This document shows positions 1 to 5,905 of a DNA stretch of 14,460 nt, in pieces. The DNA is from Deltaproteobacteria bacterium (GTDB lineage Bacteria; Desulfobacterota; JAENJC01), in the NCBI GenBank assembly GCA_016208525.1, contig JACQYJ010000006.1, positions 1 through 14,460 of the forward strand, read 5' to 3'. The stretch's first letter is position 1, and the number at the start of each line of letters is the position of its first letter. Both the position numbers and the translations under genes were made by a program. The notes under the pieces are model-generated. The model was not told the DNA's origin, made no database searches, and worked only from the letters and a program-made list of their open reading frames with translations.

Positions 1-350
1 GCGTCTGCCTTTTCTGCAAATACATGAATTTTATTGCCTGTAGACTGGTTTGTGACTATGCTGCTCTCCACAAACCAGGCAATGGAGGCATCTATCCTCT
101 TGCCTGTTACCTCATCCGTAACAGTCACGGCGCTGACCTTCCCCCTGTTTGCCGCAAGGAATTTTTTAGAACACTCAATGCAGCAGAACTTCAGGGTCTT
201 CCCTTCAGCCGGTGTGATATCAACCTGGTAAATCGGCTCAATCTTCGTTGCATCCAGTGCGCACCTGTCCCCGCCCGACCTCTTCATAAAAGAGGTTGCC
301 AGCGCGACAAGGAGGAAGATGACGATTACGATTATAGGCCATTTTTTCAT
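1..350 (-). CDS. NosL-like membrane-anchored protein, 3' end outside the window
   Basis: The frame is open from an ATG at 350 to the window edge, giving 116 complete codons. An AAAGGAG ribosome binding site lies 9 bases upstream. The N-terminus is a signal anchor: MKKW, then a hydrophobic run at residues 5-17, then MKR. After it come a single Cys near residue 30 (RCAL), an FCCIEC cluster near 56-61, and the segment GKRIDASIAWFVESS. The tail, HVFAEKADA, looks like NosL family proteins, which are copper-binding lipoproteins or membrane proteins linked to nitrous oxide reductase maturation but widespread as uncharacterised paralogs. No lipobox Cys follows the anchor, so it is probably an anchored periplasmic protein. 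The FCC-x-x-C cluster suggests metal binding. The family call rests on the overall pattern of the C-terminal half and is moderate. The substrate is unknown. Confidence 0.6.
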   Translation of the reverse strand, partial: MKKWPIIVIVIFLLVALATSFMKRSGGDRCALDATKIEPIYQVDITPAEGKTLKFCCIECSKKFLAANRGKVSAVTVTDEVTGKRIDASIAWFVESSIVTNQSTGNKIHVFAEKAD

Positions 351-412
351 AGTGTTTGGCTCCTTTGAATTTTATTCTCTCTCCACTACCCTGTCCTCTT
401 AATCAATCAGTC

Positions 413-532
413 TCACTTAGCATTTTCGACCATCTTCTTAATAAAGGGTTCTACAAGCGGACTGCTCTTAATTGCATCCAGGACTTTTTTCTTCTCTGTG
501 TCCTCTGTGGTTTGCAGTTTAGGTATAACACA
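413..532 (-). pseudogene. C-terminal remnant of an unidentified gene, start lost
   Basis: A minus-strand frame runs open for about 39 codons and ends at a TGA at 413-415. It has no start codon in frame. Its last 22 or so residues read like real protein (VLDAIKSSPLVEPF, then IKKMVENAK). The 5' part of the frame is the repeat at 491-525, so the protein-like sequence begins where the repeat stops. The NosL-like gene starts 62 bases further downstream with its own ribosome binding site, so the two were probably neighbours in one operon. I infer that the 5' part was lost when the repeat arrived or by a deletion beside it. I cannot name the family. Confidence 0.4.
491..525 (-). repeat. CCACAGAG-type intergenic repeat, single arm
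   Basis: On the minus strand this reads ACCTAAACTGCAAACCACAG followed by AGGACACAGAG. The same leader (CTGCAAACCACAGAG) occurs at 10230-10260 and a variant occurs at 9889-9920, so this belongs to the repeat family dispersed through the intergenic gaps here. Confidence 0.7.
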
Positions 533-768
533 TTATCCTAAAAAAAGCATTTGCCACGGCCAAAAGTAGGCGCTTCTAAGTGACTTACACGGACTAAGAG
601 CAAGTAATTAAAAGATTTTTCAAAAAGCATTAGAATCACCTTTTGGGTGAGCTGCTCATTATGTTTAAATGTTTATTTATAAGCTGATCCTGGCGGGAGG
701 AGAGGATTTGAGATAGACTTATTCTGTGCTGCTTGGCTATCGTGTGCAATTTATTCATGGGGTGAGAG

Positions 769-909
769 ATGGCAAAGAAAGAAGAGATATGTCCGGTGTG
801 CAAAAACCCTGTAGAGGAGTGCATCTGCTGTCCTGAGTGCGGCCATGTCTGTCCTCTTGATCAGGGAGAGCCTTACTGCCCCGTCTGTAGTCCGGTGGAA
901 CCGGAATAG
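769..909 (+). CDS. 46-residue Cys-rich double zinc-ribbon protein
   Basis: ATG at 769 and TAG at 907-909, with a GGGGTGAG-type ribosome binding site just upstream. The product has nine Cys in 46 residues: C8-P-V-C11, C18-I-C20-C21, C21-P-E-C24, C28, and C37-P-V-C40, plus His26. The spacing suggests two small zinc knuckles or ribbons, with the acidic C-terminus VEPE. There is no room for a catalytic domain, so the protein probably acts by binding nucleic acid or protein, or it stores metal; I do not recognise a named family. It stands alone on the plus strand between minus-strand genes, without an obvious promoter. The repeated CPxC pattern makes chance reading unlikely. A minus-strand frame across the same bases (751-1002) looks like a shadow. 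Confidence 0.65.
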   Translation: MAKKEEICPVCKNPVEECICCPECGHVCPLDQGEPYCPVCSPVEPE

Positions 910-1024
910 CGGCGTGAATAAAATATGAAACCACAAAAAGGCAACCAGGAAGCAGATTAAAATAAGAAGAGTCAGTGTAATGTGGAGGAGTTGCTTGAGC
1001 ACGTTCTAAGAAAACGGCAGGGAG

Positions 1025-1645
1025 TTAACGCTTAAACATCGAGAGTTGCTTGCCCTCTCTTGTCTTTAATATAAAGCTCTTCCGGTGTACGGATGACATG
1101 CCGTATTTATATATAGCGCCCCTGTGCTCTTCCGTTCCGTAACCCTTGTGACTGGAAAAGTTATAATCTGGAAATTTATCGTGGAGGGAGGCCATCATCC
1201 TGTCCCTTGCGACCTTCGCGATGATGGAGGCTGCGGCTATGGAGAAGCTCCTGTCGTCCCCTTTAACTATCGTCTCATGAGGGATATCGCTATTAACTGA
1301 CTGGTTGCCGTCAATGATGACGTAATCCGGCCTGTGGCTTAAAAAAGAAAGGGCCGCTTCCATCGCCTTAAGTGTCGCCCTGAGGATGTTTATCCTGTCA
1401 ATCTCCTCAGGCCCGACAACACCTATGCCGATAGATACGGCCTTTTGCTCTATCTCTTTAAAGAGGGACTCTCTTCTTGCAGCGGTCAGCTTCTTGGAAT
1501 CCTTTAAGCCGAAATTTTCTGTTCCGTAAGGAAAGATAACGGCAGCCGCAACCACTGGCCCTGCCAATGCGCCCCTTCCGGCCTCATCCACACCGGCTAT
1601 AAGGTTGAATCCAGCACTCCAGAGTTTCTTCTCGAAACTGTCCAT
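1025..1645 (-). CDS. rnhB: Ribonuclease HII
   Basis: RNase HII cuts 5' of ribonucleotides in DNA duplexes and starts ribonucleotide excision repair; it also degrades RNA:DNA hybrids, in the cytoplasm. The 206-residue protein matches the usual length. Motifs in order: GVDEAGRGALAGPV with catalytic D20 and E21, DSKKL at 49-53, NILRATL at 86-92, IIDGN with D112, KGDDRSFSIAAASIIAK with D130, and HKGYGT near 165. All four metal-binding acids are present. The start is supported by AGGGG 8 bases upstream. The gene lies 24 bases after the rplS stop and is the last gene of the ffh–rplS operon, a common position for rnhB. No poly-T terminator hairpin is seen after it. Confidence 0.96.
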   Translation of the reverse strand: MDSFEKKLWSAGFNLIAGVDEAGRGALAGPVVAAAVIFPYGTENFGLKDSKKLTAARRESLFKEIEQKAVSIGIGVVGPEEIDRINILRATLKAMEAALSFLSHRPDYVIIDGNQSVNSDIPHETIVKGDDRSFSIAAASIIAKVARDRMMASLHDKFPDYNFSSHKGYGTEEHRGAIYKYGMSSVHRKSFILKTREGKQLSMFKR

Positions 1646-1669
1646 GCGCCGGCCCCTGATCCCCTGCCA

Positions 1670-2026
1670 CTATGCTCCGGCTTCCCGCCTGATCTCTTTT
1701 ATCCTTGCCGCCTTGCCTGTAAGGCCTCTGAGGTAGTATGTCCTCGACCTTCTGACCTTTCCTCTTGTCAACACATCTATCTTGTCTATCATAGGCGAAT
1801 GCGTCGGGAATGTCCTCTCTACACCCACACCATAGGACATCTTCCTCACAGTGAAGGACGAGCGCATAGCTCCACCCGATCTCTTTATGACAACCCCTTC
1901 AAAGACCTGGAGCCTTTCCTTCTCCCCCTCGATGACCCTGGCGTGGACCTTAACGGTGTCACCTGCCCTGAACTGCGGGATATCCTCCCTCATCTGCTCC
2001 TTTTCAACCAGTTCCATTGCCTGCAT
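1670..2026 (-). CDS. rplS: Ribosomal protein bL19
   Basis: bL19 sits at the interface of the 30S and 50S subunits. The 118-residue product has the family signatures: GDTVKVHARVIEGEKER at 22-38, LQVFEGVVIKRSGG at 39-52, SSFTVRKMSYGVGVERTFP at 56-74 and KVRRSRTYYLRGLTGKAARI near 90-109. The length is normal. The start at 2026 is preceded by AGGGGG; a second Met three codons later has no better spacing. It begins 4 bases after the trmD stop, in the order rimM–trmD–rplS found in most bacteria, so it is almost surely translationally linked to trmD. Confidence 0.97.
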   Translation of the reverse strand: MQAMELVEKEQMREDIPQFRAGDTVKVHARVIEGEKERLQVFEGVVIKRSGGAMRSSFTVRKMSYGVGVERTFPTHSPMIDKIDVLTRGKVRRSRTYYLRGLTGKAARIKEIRREAGA

Positions 2027-2030
2027 ATCT

Positions 2031-2762
2031 CTACCCCCTTCCTTTGATCTCGTTAATTATTTTTTTATCTTCTTCCGAAAGGTCGGCCTTTTCCAGAAGG
2101 TCCGGCCTTACCAGAAGCGTCTTCCTTAATGCCTCTCTCCTCCGCCACCGCGATATCTCCGCATGATTGCCTGAGAGAAGAACATCGGGAACCCTCATCC
2201 CCTCAAACTCCGGGGGCCTTGTATATTGAGGGTATTCAAGCAGGTCCTTTGAGAAAGATTCTTCTTCGGGTGATTCGGAGCATCCCAGAACGCCGGGGAT
2301 CAGCCTCGAAACGGCATCCACAATAACCATGGCGGGAAACTCTCCGCCGGTAAGGATATAATCGCCTAACGACATCTCCTCATCAACAAAAGCACCCCTC
2401 ACCCTTTCGTCAACACCTTCATACCTGCCGCAGATCAGGACCAGATGCTGCTCAATACTCAATCTTTTTGCAGTAGCCTGGTCAAACTCTTTCCCGGACG
2501 GAGAAAGTAATATCACCTTTCCTTTTCCGCGTCTTTCTTCTACATCCCTGAGCGCCCTCACTATCGGCTCAGGCTTCATAACCATCCCGTTGCCGCCGCC
2601 ATACGGGTAGTCATCTGTCATCCGGCGCCTGTCTTCAGCAAAATCACGGATATTTACAAGGTTTATATCAACGAAGCCGGCTTCCCTGGCCCTTTTTAGG
2701 ATGCTGTGTTCAAAGGGCGAGGCAAACATCTCCGGGAATATTGTGAGGATGTCAAACCTCAT
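2031..2762 (-). CDS. trmD: tRNA (guanine-37-N1)-methyltransferase
   Basis: TrmD makes m1G37 next to the anticodon, using S-adenosylmethionine, and prevents +1 frameshifts. The 243-residue protein shows the SPOUT knot motifs: DYPYGGGNGMVMKPEP at 51-66, LICGRYEGVDERV near 109-121, SLGDYILTGGE at 131-141, RLIPGVLG at 153-160 and LLSGNHAEISRWRR at 195-208. R153 matches the catalytic Arg154 of the E. coli enzyme. The position of E. coli Asp169, the proposed general base, is Glu168 here (EEESF), a conservative but notable change. The gene overlaps the rimM stop by 4 bases (ATGA) and is followed closely by rplS. Apart from that residue nothing looks damaged. Confidence 0.96.
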   Translation of the reverse strand: MRFDILTIFPEMFASPFEHSILKRAREAGFVDINLVNIRDFAEDRRRMTDDYPYGGGNGMVMKPEPIVRALRDVEERRGKGKVILLSPSGKEFDQATAKRLSIEQHLVLICGRYEGVDERVRGAFVDEEMSLGDYILTGGEFPAMVIVDAVSRLIPGVLGCSESPEEESFSKDLLEYPQYTRPPEFEGMRVPDVLLSGNHAEISRWRRREALRKTLLVRPDLLEKADLSEEDKKIINEIKGRG

Positions 2763-3289
2763 TCCTCCCCCAGAAGCCCCTTCATAGGGCTTATGACCAT
2801 CCTGCCGAGTGAGACATCAATCAGCTTAACAACCTGCCCTATGGCAGGGATAAGGTATTCCTTCGATCCATCCCTTACCACATACACGTCATTGCTTCCA
2901 GTCTGTAGTATCTCCGCAACCTTGCCAAGCAAGCGGCCTTCCTCTGTAAGGACATCAAGGCCTATTATCTGGAACCAGTAGTATTCCCCGTCAGGCAGCT
3001 TTTCAAGGGTGGACATCTCTGTAAATACCCGACTGCCAACCAGCCCCTCCGCCCTGCTCATGGTATCTACCCCTTCAAGTCCAAGGAGCACAGCCCCTTT
3101 GTGAAGCTGGGAGGACAACAGCTTATAGTAAGCAGCGGGCTCCTTGCCTTTTTCCAGATAAACACCAATGGCCGCAGAAAAGACATCAGGGTCTGCCAGA
3201 GGCCGTACCTTTAACTTTCCCTTTATCCCCTGAGGACGGACAACTTTACCGACAAGGACAAACTTATTATCCACTCTTCCCAATACCAT
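2759..3289 (-). CDS. rimM: 16S rRNA processing protein RimM
   Basis: RimM assists maturation of the 30S head by binding ribosomal protein S19. The 176-residue product has the N-terminal RimM domain (VLVGKVVRPQGIKGKLKVRP at 11-30, then GLEGVDTMSRAEGLVG) and a C-terminal PRC barrel that begins at LPDGEYYWFQIIG near 98 and continues through TGSNDVYVV and EYLIPAI to the GRMVISPMKGLL tail. The length is typical. It overlaps trmD by 4 bases (ATGA). The stop of the rpsP remnant lies 8 bases before its start, the close spacing expected for an rpsP–rimM pair. The KH-domain gene often found between rpsP and rimM is absent. Confidence 0.95.
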   Translation of the reverse strand: MVLGRVDNKFVLVGKVVRPQGIKGKLKVRPLADPDVFSAAIGVYLEKGKEPAAYYKLLSSQLHKGAVLLGLEGVDTMSRAEGLVGSRVFTEMSTLEKLPDGEYYWFQIIGLDVLTEEGRLLGKVAEILQTGSNDVYVVRDGSKEYLIPAIGQVVKLIDVSLGRMVISPMKGLLGEE

Positions 3290-3297
3290 AAGCCTGA

Positions 3298-3417
3298 TTA
3301 CTTAGCAACCATGCTGCGCTTTATTATCTGACCGGCAGTCTCGCTCGGCTGGGCGCCCCTGTCAAGCTACATCTTTACCTTATCACCATCAAGCTTGATA
3401 GCCGCAGGGTTCTTCTC
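3298..3417 (-). pseudogene. rpsP: 3' fragment of rpsP (ribosomal protein bS16), fused to the end of ffh and interrupted by TAG
   Basis: In the frame ending with TAA at 3298-3300 the sequence reads KNPAAIKLDGDKVKM, stop, then LDRGAQPSETAGQIIKRSMV and AK. This is the C-terminal half of bS16. The family normally has a Trp at the interrupted position (the WLxxGAQPSETV-type motif), so TGG appears to have become TAG (3367-3369). Roughly the first 45 residues of bS16 are missing: upstream of KNPAAIK the sequence passes directly into ffh in another frame. The order ffh–rpsP–rimM is the usual one, so the fragment is in its native place. An intact copy would be expected elsewhere because bS16 is normally essential. 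A deletion or a faulty assembly join are the two explanations. Confidence 0.85.
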
Positions 3418-4664
3418 TTGACCAGCTGGTTCACATCCTGGACGCTTGTTCCGCTCCCCCTGGCGATCCTGATCCTTCTGTTTCCGTTTAGTATGGCAGG
3501 TTCCCGCCTCTCTGCCCTGGTCATAGAATTTATTATAGCCTCTATCCTGTTTAAGTCCTTCTCGTTTGGGGCCATCTCCTTGATATTCTTCAGCTTTCCA
3601 AGACCGGGTATCATCCCGAGGATATCCCCGAAGGAGCCCATCTTTTTCATCTGCTGGAGCTGGTCCTTGAAGTCGTCAAGGGTGAATGAATCCTTCTTTA
3701 ACTTATTCCCGATCTCCTCGGCCTTCTTCTGGTCAAAGGCATCCGAGGCCTTCTCTATAAAGGTAAGGACGTCCCCCATCCCAAGGATCCTGGACGCCAT
3801 CCTGTCGGGGTGAAACTGCTCGAAGGCATCGAGTTTTTCGCCGACACCGATGAATTTAATCGGTTTTCCGGTTACTGCCTTTACAGAGAGGGCAACACCG
3901 CCCCTCGCATCACCGTCAAGCTTTGTAAGGATAACGCCGGAAAGGTTCAGCCTCTCGTCAAAGACCTTGGCGACATTAACGGCATCCTGACCTATCATTG
4001 CATCAGCAACAAAGAGAATCTCTGTAGGCGAGATAGCTGCTTTTGTTGCAGAGAGCTCCTGCATCAGCTCCTCATCTATATGGAGCCGGCCTGCTGTGTC
4101 CAATATGATGTAATCGTACCCGCCCCTGTCGGCGGCCCGAAACGCCTCCCTGCATATAGTCAAGGGGTCGTCTCCCGCATTTGAATCATAAACATCAATG
4201 CCCAACTGCTCTCCAAGCCTTTTCAGCTGTAGGATAGCGGCAGGTCTGTATACGTCCGCAGGGACAAGATAGGGCCTTTTCCCTTTTGACTTCAGATGCC
4301 TGGCAAGCTTACCTGCTGTAGTCGTCTTGCCGGAACCCTGAAGACCCACGAGCATTATAGCGATAGGGGGCCTTGCCGCCGTATCCATGGGAGAGACAAC
4401 CCCTCCCATAAGCGATGCCAGCTCATCCCTGACTATCTTTATCATCTGCTGTCCAGGGGTGAGGCTCTGCATGACCTCGCTTCCCATGGCCTTTGCTTTA
4501 ACGGAATCTATGAAATCCCTGGCGACCTTGAAGTTGACGTCAGCCTCAAGGAGGGCCATCCTTACCTCTTTCAGCGCCTCCTCAATATTGGCCTCAGAAA
4601 GGGTCCCGTGCCCCCGGAGCTTCTTAAATACTGTATTCAGTTTTTCAGAAAGATTATCAAACAT
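3375..4664 (-). CDS. ffh: Signal recognition particle protein Ffh, C-terminus truncated and replaced
   Basis: Ffh is the GTPase that binds 4.5S RNA and signal peptides and delivers nascent membrane proteins to FtsY. The N domain is residues 1-90. The G domain has GLQGSGKTTTAGKLA (107-121), ADVYRPAA (136-143), DTAGRLH (189-195), TKLDGDARGG (247-256) and GVGEKLDAFE (273-282). The M domain runs from about 300 and contains GSFGDILGMIPG (343-354), RRIRIARGSGTSVQDVNQL (396-414). Family members continue with a Gln/Phe and a Met-rich tail after this. Here residues from about 417 on (RTLRLSSLMVIR) are rpsP sequence read in another frame, so the native last 20 or more residues are lost. The signal-peptide groove and RNA-binding helices are mostly kept. 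The start has AGGG upstream and a strong promoter. Confidence 0.95.
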   Translation of the reverse strand: MFDNLSEKLNTVFKKLRGHGTLSEANIEEALKEVRMALLEADVNFKVARDFIDSVKAKAMGSEVMQSLTPGQQMIKIVRDELASLMGGVVSPMDTAARPPIAIMLVGLQGSGKTTTAGKLARHLKSKGKRPYLVPADVYRPAAILQLKRLGEQLGIDVYDSNAGDDPLTICREAFRAADRGGYDYIILDTAGRLHIDEELMQELSATKAAISPTEILFVADAMIGQDAVNVAKVFDERLNLSGVILTKLDGDARGGVALSVKAVTGKPIKFIGVGEKLDAFEQFHPDRMASRILGMGDVLTFIEKASDAFDQKKAEEIGNKLKKDSFTLDDFKDQLQQMKKMGSFGDILGMIPGLGKLKNIKEMAPNEKDLNRIEAIINSMTRAERREPAILNGNRRIRIARGSGTSVQDVNQLVKRRTLRLSSLMVIR

Positions 4665-4693
4665 AAATACCCTGCCAAAAATAAAAAAGGATA

Positions 4694-4722
4694 AGTATAT
4701 GGAATGATTGAATGGAAGTCAA
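4694..4722 (-). promoter_or_regulatory. Sigma70-type promoter of the ffh–rnhB operon
   Basis: On the minus strand TTGACT (4717-4722) and TATACT (4694-4699) are separated by exactly 17 bases. Each box matches the consensus at five of six positions. The predicted transcript would start near 4687, about 20 bases before the ffh ATG. Confidence 0.8.
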
Positions 4723-4817
4723 GGAAAAACTCGGCGTCTTCATCATATTTCTTGTGTGGCCTGAAATGTCATAGATGGTAAGTTGTATAAGTGTTAAAAC
4801 AACAAATTCATAGGTAC

Positions 4818-4968
4818 TGAGCCTCTTGCAAAAGTCCCCTTTTGTGTCATTCCGAACGAAGTTGTAGAGACGTGAGACGTGAGACGTAGGGGCGGGGTAT
4901 CCCCGCCCATTAACTCCCGCTGGTCGAAATGACAAAACTGCGTTTATTTGAGTTTTGCAAGAGGCTCA
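4818..4968. mobile_element. 151-bp MITE-like element with 19-bp terminal inverted repeats
   Basis: The left end TGAGCCTCTTGCAAAAGTC and the reverse complement of the right end, TGAGCCTCTTGCAAAACTC, match at 18 of 19 positions. Inside, TTTTGTGTCATTCCGA on the left is mirrored by an imperfect copy on the right (TCGAAATGACAAAAC). The centre has a tandem GTGAGAC-type run (4866-4886) and a GC-rich hairpin (4890-4908). It is too short to code for a transposase, so it would need one in trans. No clear target duplication is visible. The same end sequence recurs at 9956-9975. Confidence 0.65.
4890..4908. repeat. GC-rich perfect hairpin inside the MITE-like element
   Basis: GGGCGGGG and CCCCGCCC pair perfectly over 8 bases around a TAT loop. 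No T-run follows on either side, so it is not a standard intrinsic terminator. Short GC-rich hairpins like this are common in bacterial extragenic palindromic repeats. Confidence 0.7.
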
Positions 4969-5018
4969 CAAGGTTGTTCTTTTGGCATTAAAGGGTTTCC
5001 TCAGCGTGCTCTGTGGTT
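4950..5018 (-). repeat. 69-bp dispersed repeat, copy 1 (inverted)
   Basis: Its reverse complement matches 9907-9975 with five mismatches in 69 bases and no gaps. It contains AACCACAGAGCAC at one end, AGGAAACCCTTTAATGCCA in the middle and TGAGCCTCTTGCAAAA at the other end, so it combines the CCACAGAG repeat with the terminal repeat of the MITE-like element. Confidence 0.85.
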
Positions 5019-5094
5019 AGATTTTGACAATACGGACAAGGGAATAGGGAGGTTTGGTATGGTTGTCCCCCGATTCACCGCGATTCAGCCATGC

Positions 5095-5123
5095 TTGACA
5101 TTTTTATCGAAGAGTAGTAAAAA
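5095..5123 (+). promoter_or_regulatory. Sigma70-type promoter of the toxin-antitoxin-like pair
   Basis: TTGACA (5095-5100) is a perfect -35 box. Seventeen bases later TAAAAA (5118-5123) matches the -10 consensus at four of six positions. The gene starts 46 bases further on, with AGAGAGG (5156-5162) as ribosome binding site. Confidence 0.55.
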
Positions 5124-5168
5124 ATCAATGTGATTAATGCTTCCATCCTGTTTTTAGAGAGGTAAATA

Positions 5169-5471
5169 ATGACACTGGCCGCAGGAATATCAAAGACCAT
5201 AATGGAAATCACGGGTGAGCCGAGGATTGAACTTGCCGTTGTCACTCTCCTTGAGGATGCCGTTGAACATAGGATTGAAAAGATAGAGGCTGCTATAAAG
5301 GTTTACGAAAAGAAGTACGGCACTGGGTTTGAGGACTTTAAGAGAAGATTTGAAAAGGGTGAAATCCCTGACTCCTATACTTACAATAAAGAAACTGACT
5401 TCTTTGAATGGGAAGGTCTTGTGAGCCGCATCAGGAGATACAGATCAATCCTTGAGACCTTTTCAAAATGA
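5169..5471 (+). CDS. Small acidic protein, probable antitoxin-like partner of the next gene
   Basis: The 100-residue product starts at an ATG with AGAGAGG 6 bases upstream. Residues 1-35 contain hydrophobic stretches (ELAVVTLLEDAV). Residues 35-65 are a charged helix with alternating Lys and Glu (EKIEAAIKVYEKKYGTG). The tail is aromatic (YTYNKETDFFEWEGL) and ends in an amphipathic helix, VSRIRRYRSIL. There is no signal peptide, HTH or enzyme motif I can name. It overlaps the next gene by 4 bases (ATGA), the coupling typical of two-gene toxin-antitoxin units, and it has its own promoter while the flanking genes run the other way. The antitoxin role is inferred only from size, coupling and the partner. 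Both genes are isolated between housekeeping genes, which fits transfer as a cassette. Confidence 0.55.
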   Translation: MTLAAGISKTIMEITGEPRIELAVVTLLEDAVEHRIEKIEAAIKVYEKKYGTGFEDFKRRFEKGEIPDSYTYNKETDFFEWEGLVSRIRRYRSILETFSK

Positions 5472-5818
5472 CGGCGTTTGAGTTTTCAAAGGATATAATC
5501 GAGACTTGTTCAAGATATGATTTTATAAAGGGAATAGACATCCTTCTTCTCGATGAGCCTGCATTAAAGGTCAGGGCGGTATTGAACGAGTCTATTTTTA
5601 TAGACGTATTTTATAACGCTGAAACTTGCAAGTATTCCTTTGCCCTGATAAGAGACAACAAAAGGATATTTGGGGCCGACAACCTACGGGGATGGCATAT
5701 ACACCCTTTTGAAAACCCCGATGAGCATATAGACTCAGACCCGGTGTCTTTGGAGAACTTTCTGAACATGATTAGAGCCAACATGGAAAAAGGGATTTTT
5801 TCTGTCAGAGGTGATTAA
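5468..5818 (+). CDS. TumE-like (DUF6516-type) protein, putative toxin
   Basis: The 116-residue product begins inside the stop of the previous gene (ATGA), with no other good start. The features I rely on are a central beta-rich core, SIFIDVFYNAETCKYSFALI (residues 43-62) followed by DNKRIFGADN, then GWHIHPFENPDEH (75-87) and a terminal helix starting SLENFL. Proteins annotated as TumE-family toxins carry a similar pattern: xIDVxY..xxxKYSFxLI..xxxRIxGxDN then WHxHPFxNPEEH. Known members are paired with a small antitoxin. The His and Asp/Glu cluster could be a catalytic or metal-binding site, but I cannot assign an activity. The family assignment is from memory of the motif, not from a search. 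If wrong, it remains a small cytoplasmic protein coupled to its upstream gene. Confidence 0.5.
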   Translation: MTAFEFSKDIIETCSRYDFIKGIDILLLDEPALKVRAVLNESIFIDVFYNAETCKYSFALIRDNKRIFGADNLRGWHIHPFENPDEHIDSDPVSLENFLNMIRANMEKGIFSVRGD

Positions 5819-5905
5819 CCCTCGCCCTCATCGCACCACCGCCCTTAATTAATGAGAACCCGTCCCCAATTGTTACCCTGACGAATTGCAATGGCATGAT
5901 GAACT

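Larger units (their letters stand above)
351..768. other. 418-bp gap between NosL-like gene and zinc-ribbon gene
   Basis: The gap holds the tail of a broken minus-strand gene (413-532) and a CCACAGAG-type repeat (491-525), and on its right side A/T-rich sequence with no recognisable gene. A fragment of the CACGG repeat type is visible near 553-560 and again near 590-596. A short hairpin, TCACC/GGTGA with a TTTTG loop, lies near 637-651 without a T-run. I see no convincing promoter for the zinc-ribbon gene. Confidence 0.5.
4665..5168. other. 504-bp repeat-rich gap between ffh and the toxin-antitoxin-like pair
   Basis: From left to right it holds the ffh promoter (4694-4722), A/T-rich sequence, a 151-bp element with terminal inverted repeats (4818-4968), one copy of a 69-bp dispersed repeat (4950-5018) and a plus-strand promoter (5095-5123). 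The stretch 5019-5094 contains a GTCCCCCGATT segment of a kind also seen at 5861-5869 (GTCCCCAATT), with no gene I can support. Confidence 0.6.

Noticed and set aside
637..651. TCACC/GGTGA hairpin as a terminator
   Set aside because: The stem is only 5 bp and no T-run follows. A similar CACCTTTTG-type hairpin near 10127-10142 hints at a repeat, but the flanks do not match.
751..1002. Minus-strand frame of 83 residues with a hydrophobic N-terminus
   Set aside because: It lies across the zinc-ribbon gene, whose Cys pattern is much better evidence of coding, and it has no ribosome binding site or family motif.
4657..4935. Minus-strand frame of 92 residues overlapping the ffh start
   Set aside because: It runs through the ffh promoter and the MITE-like element, with repeat-derived composition and no motif.
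5076..5869. GTCCCC-type segments flanking the TumE-like pair as element ends
   Set aside because: The two segments share only about ten bases (GTCCCCCGATT and GTCCCCAATT) in the same orientation, too little to define boundaries.
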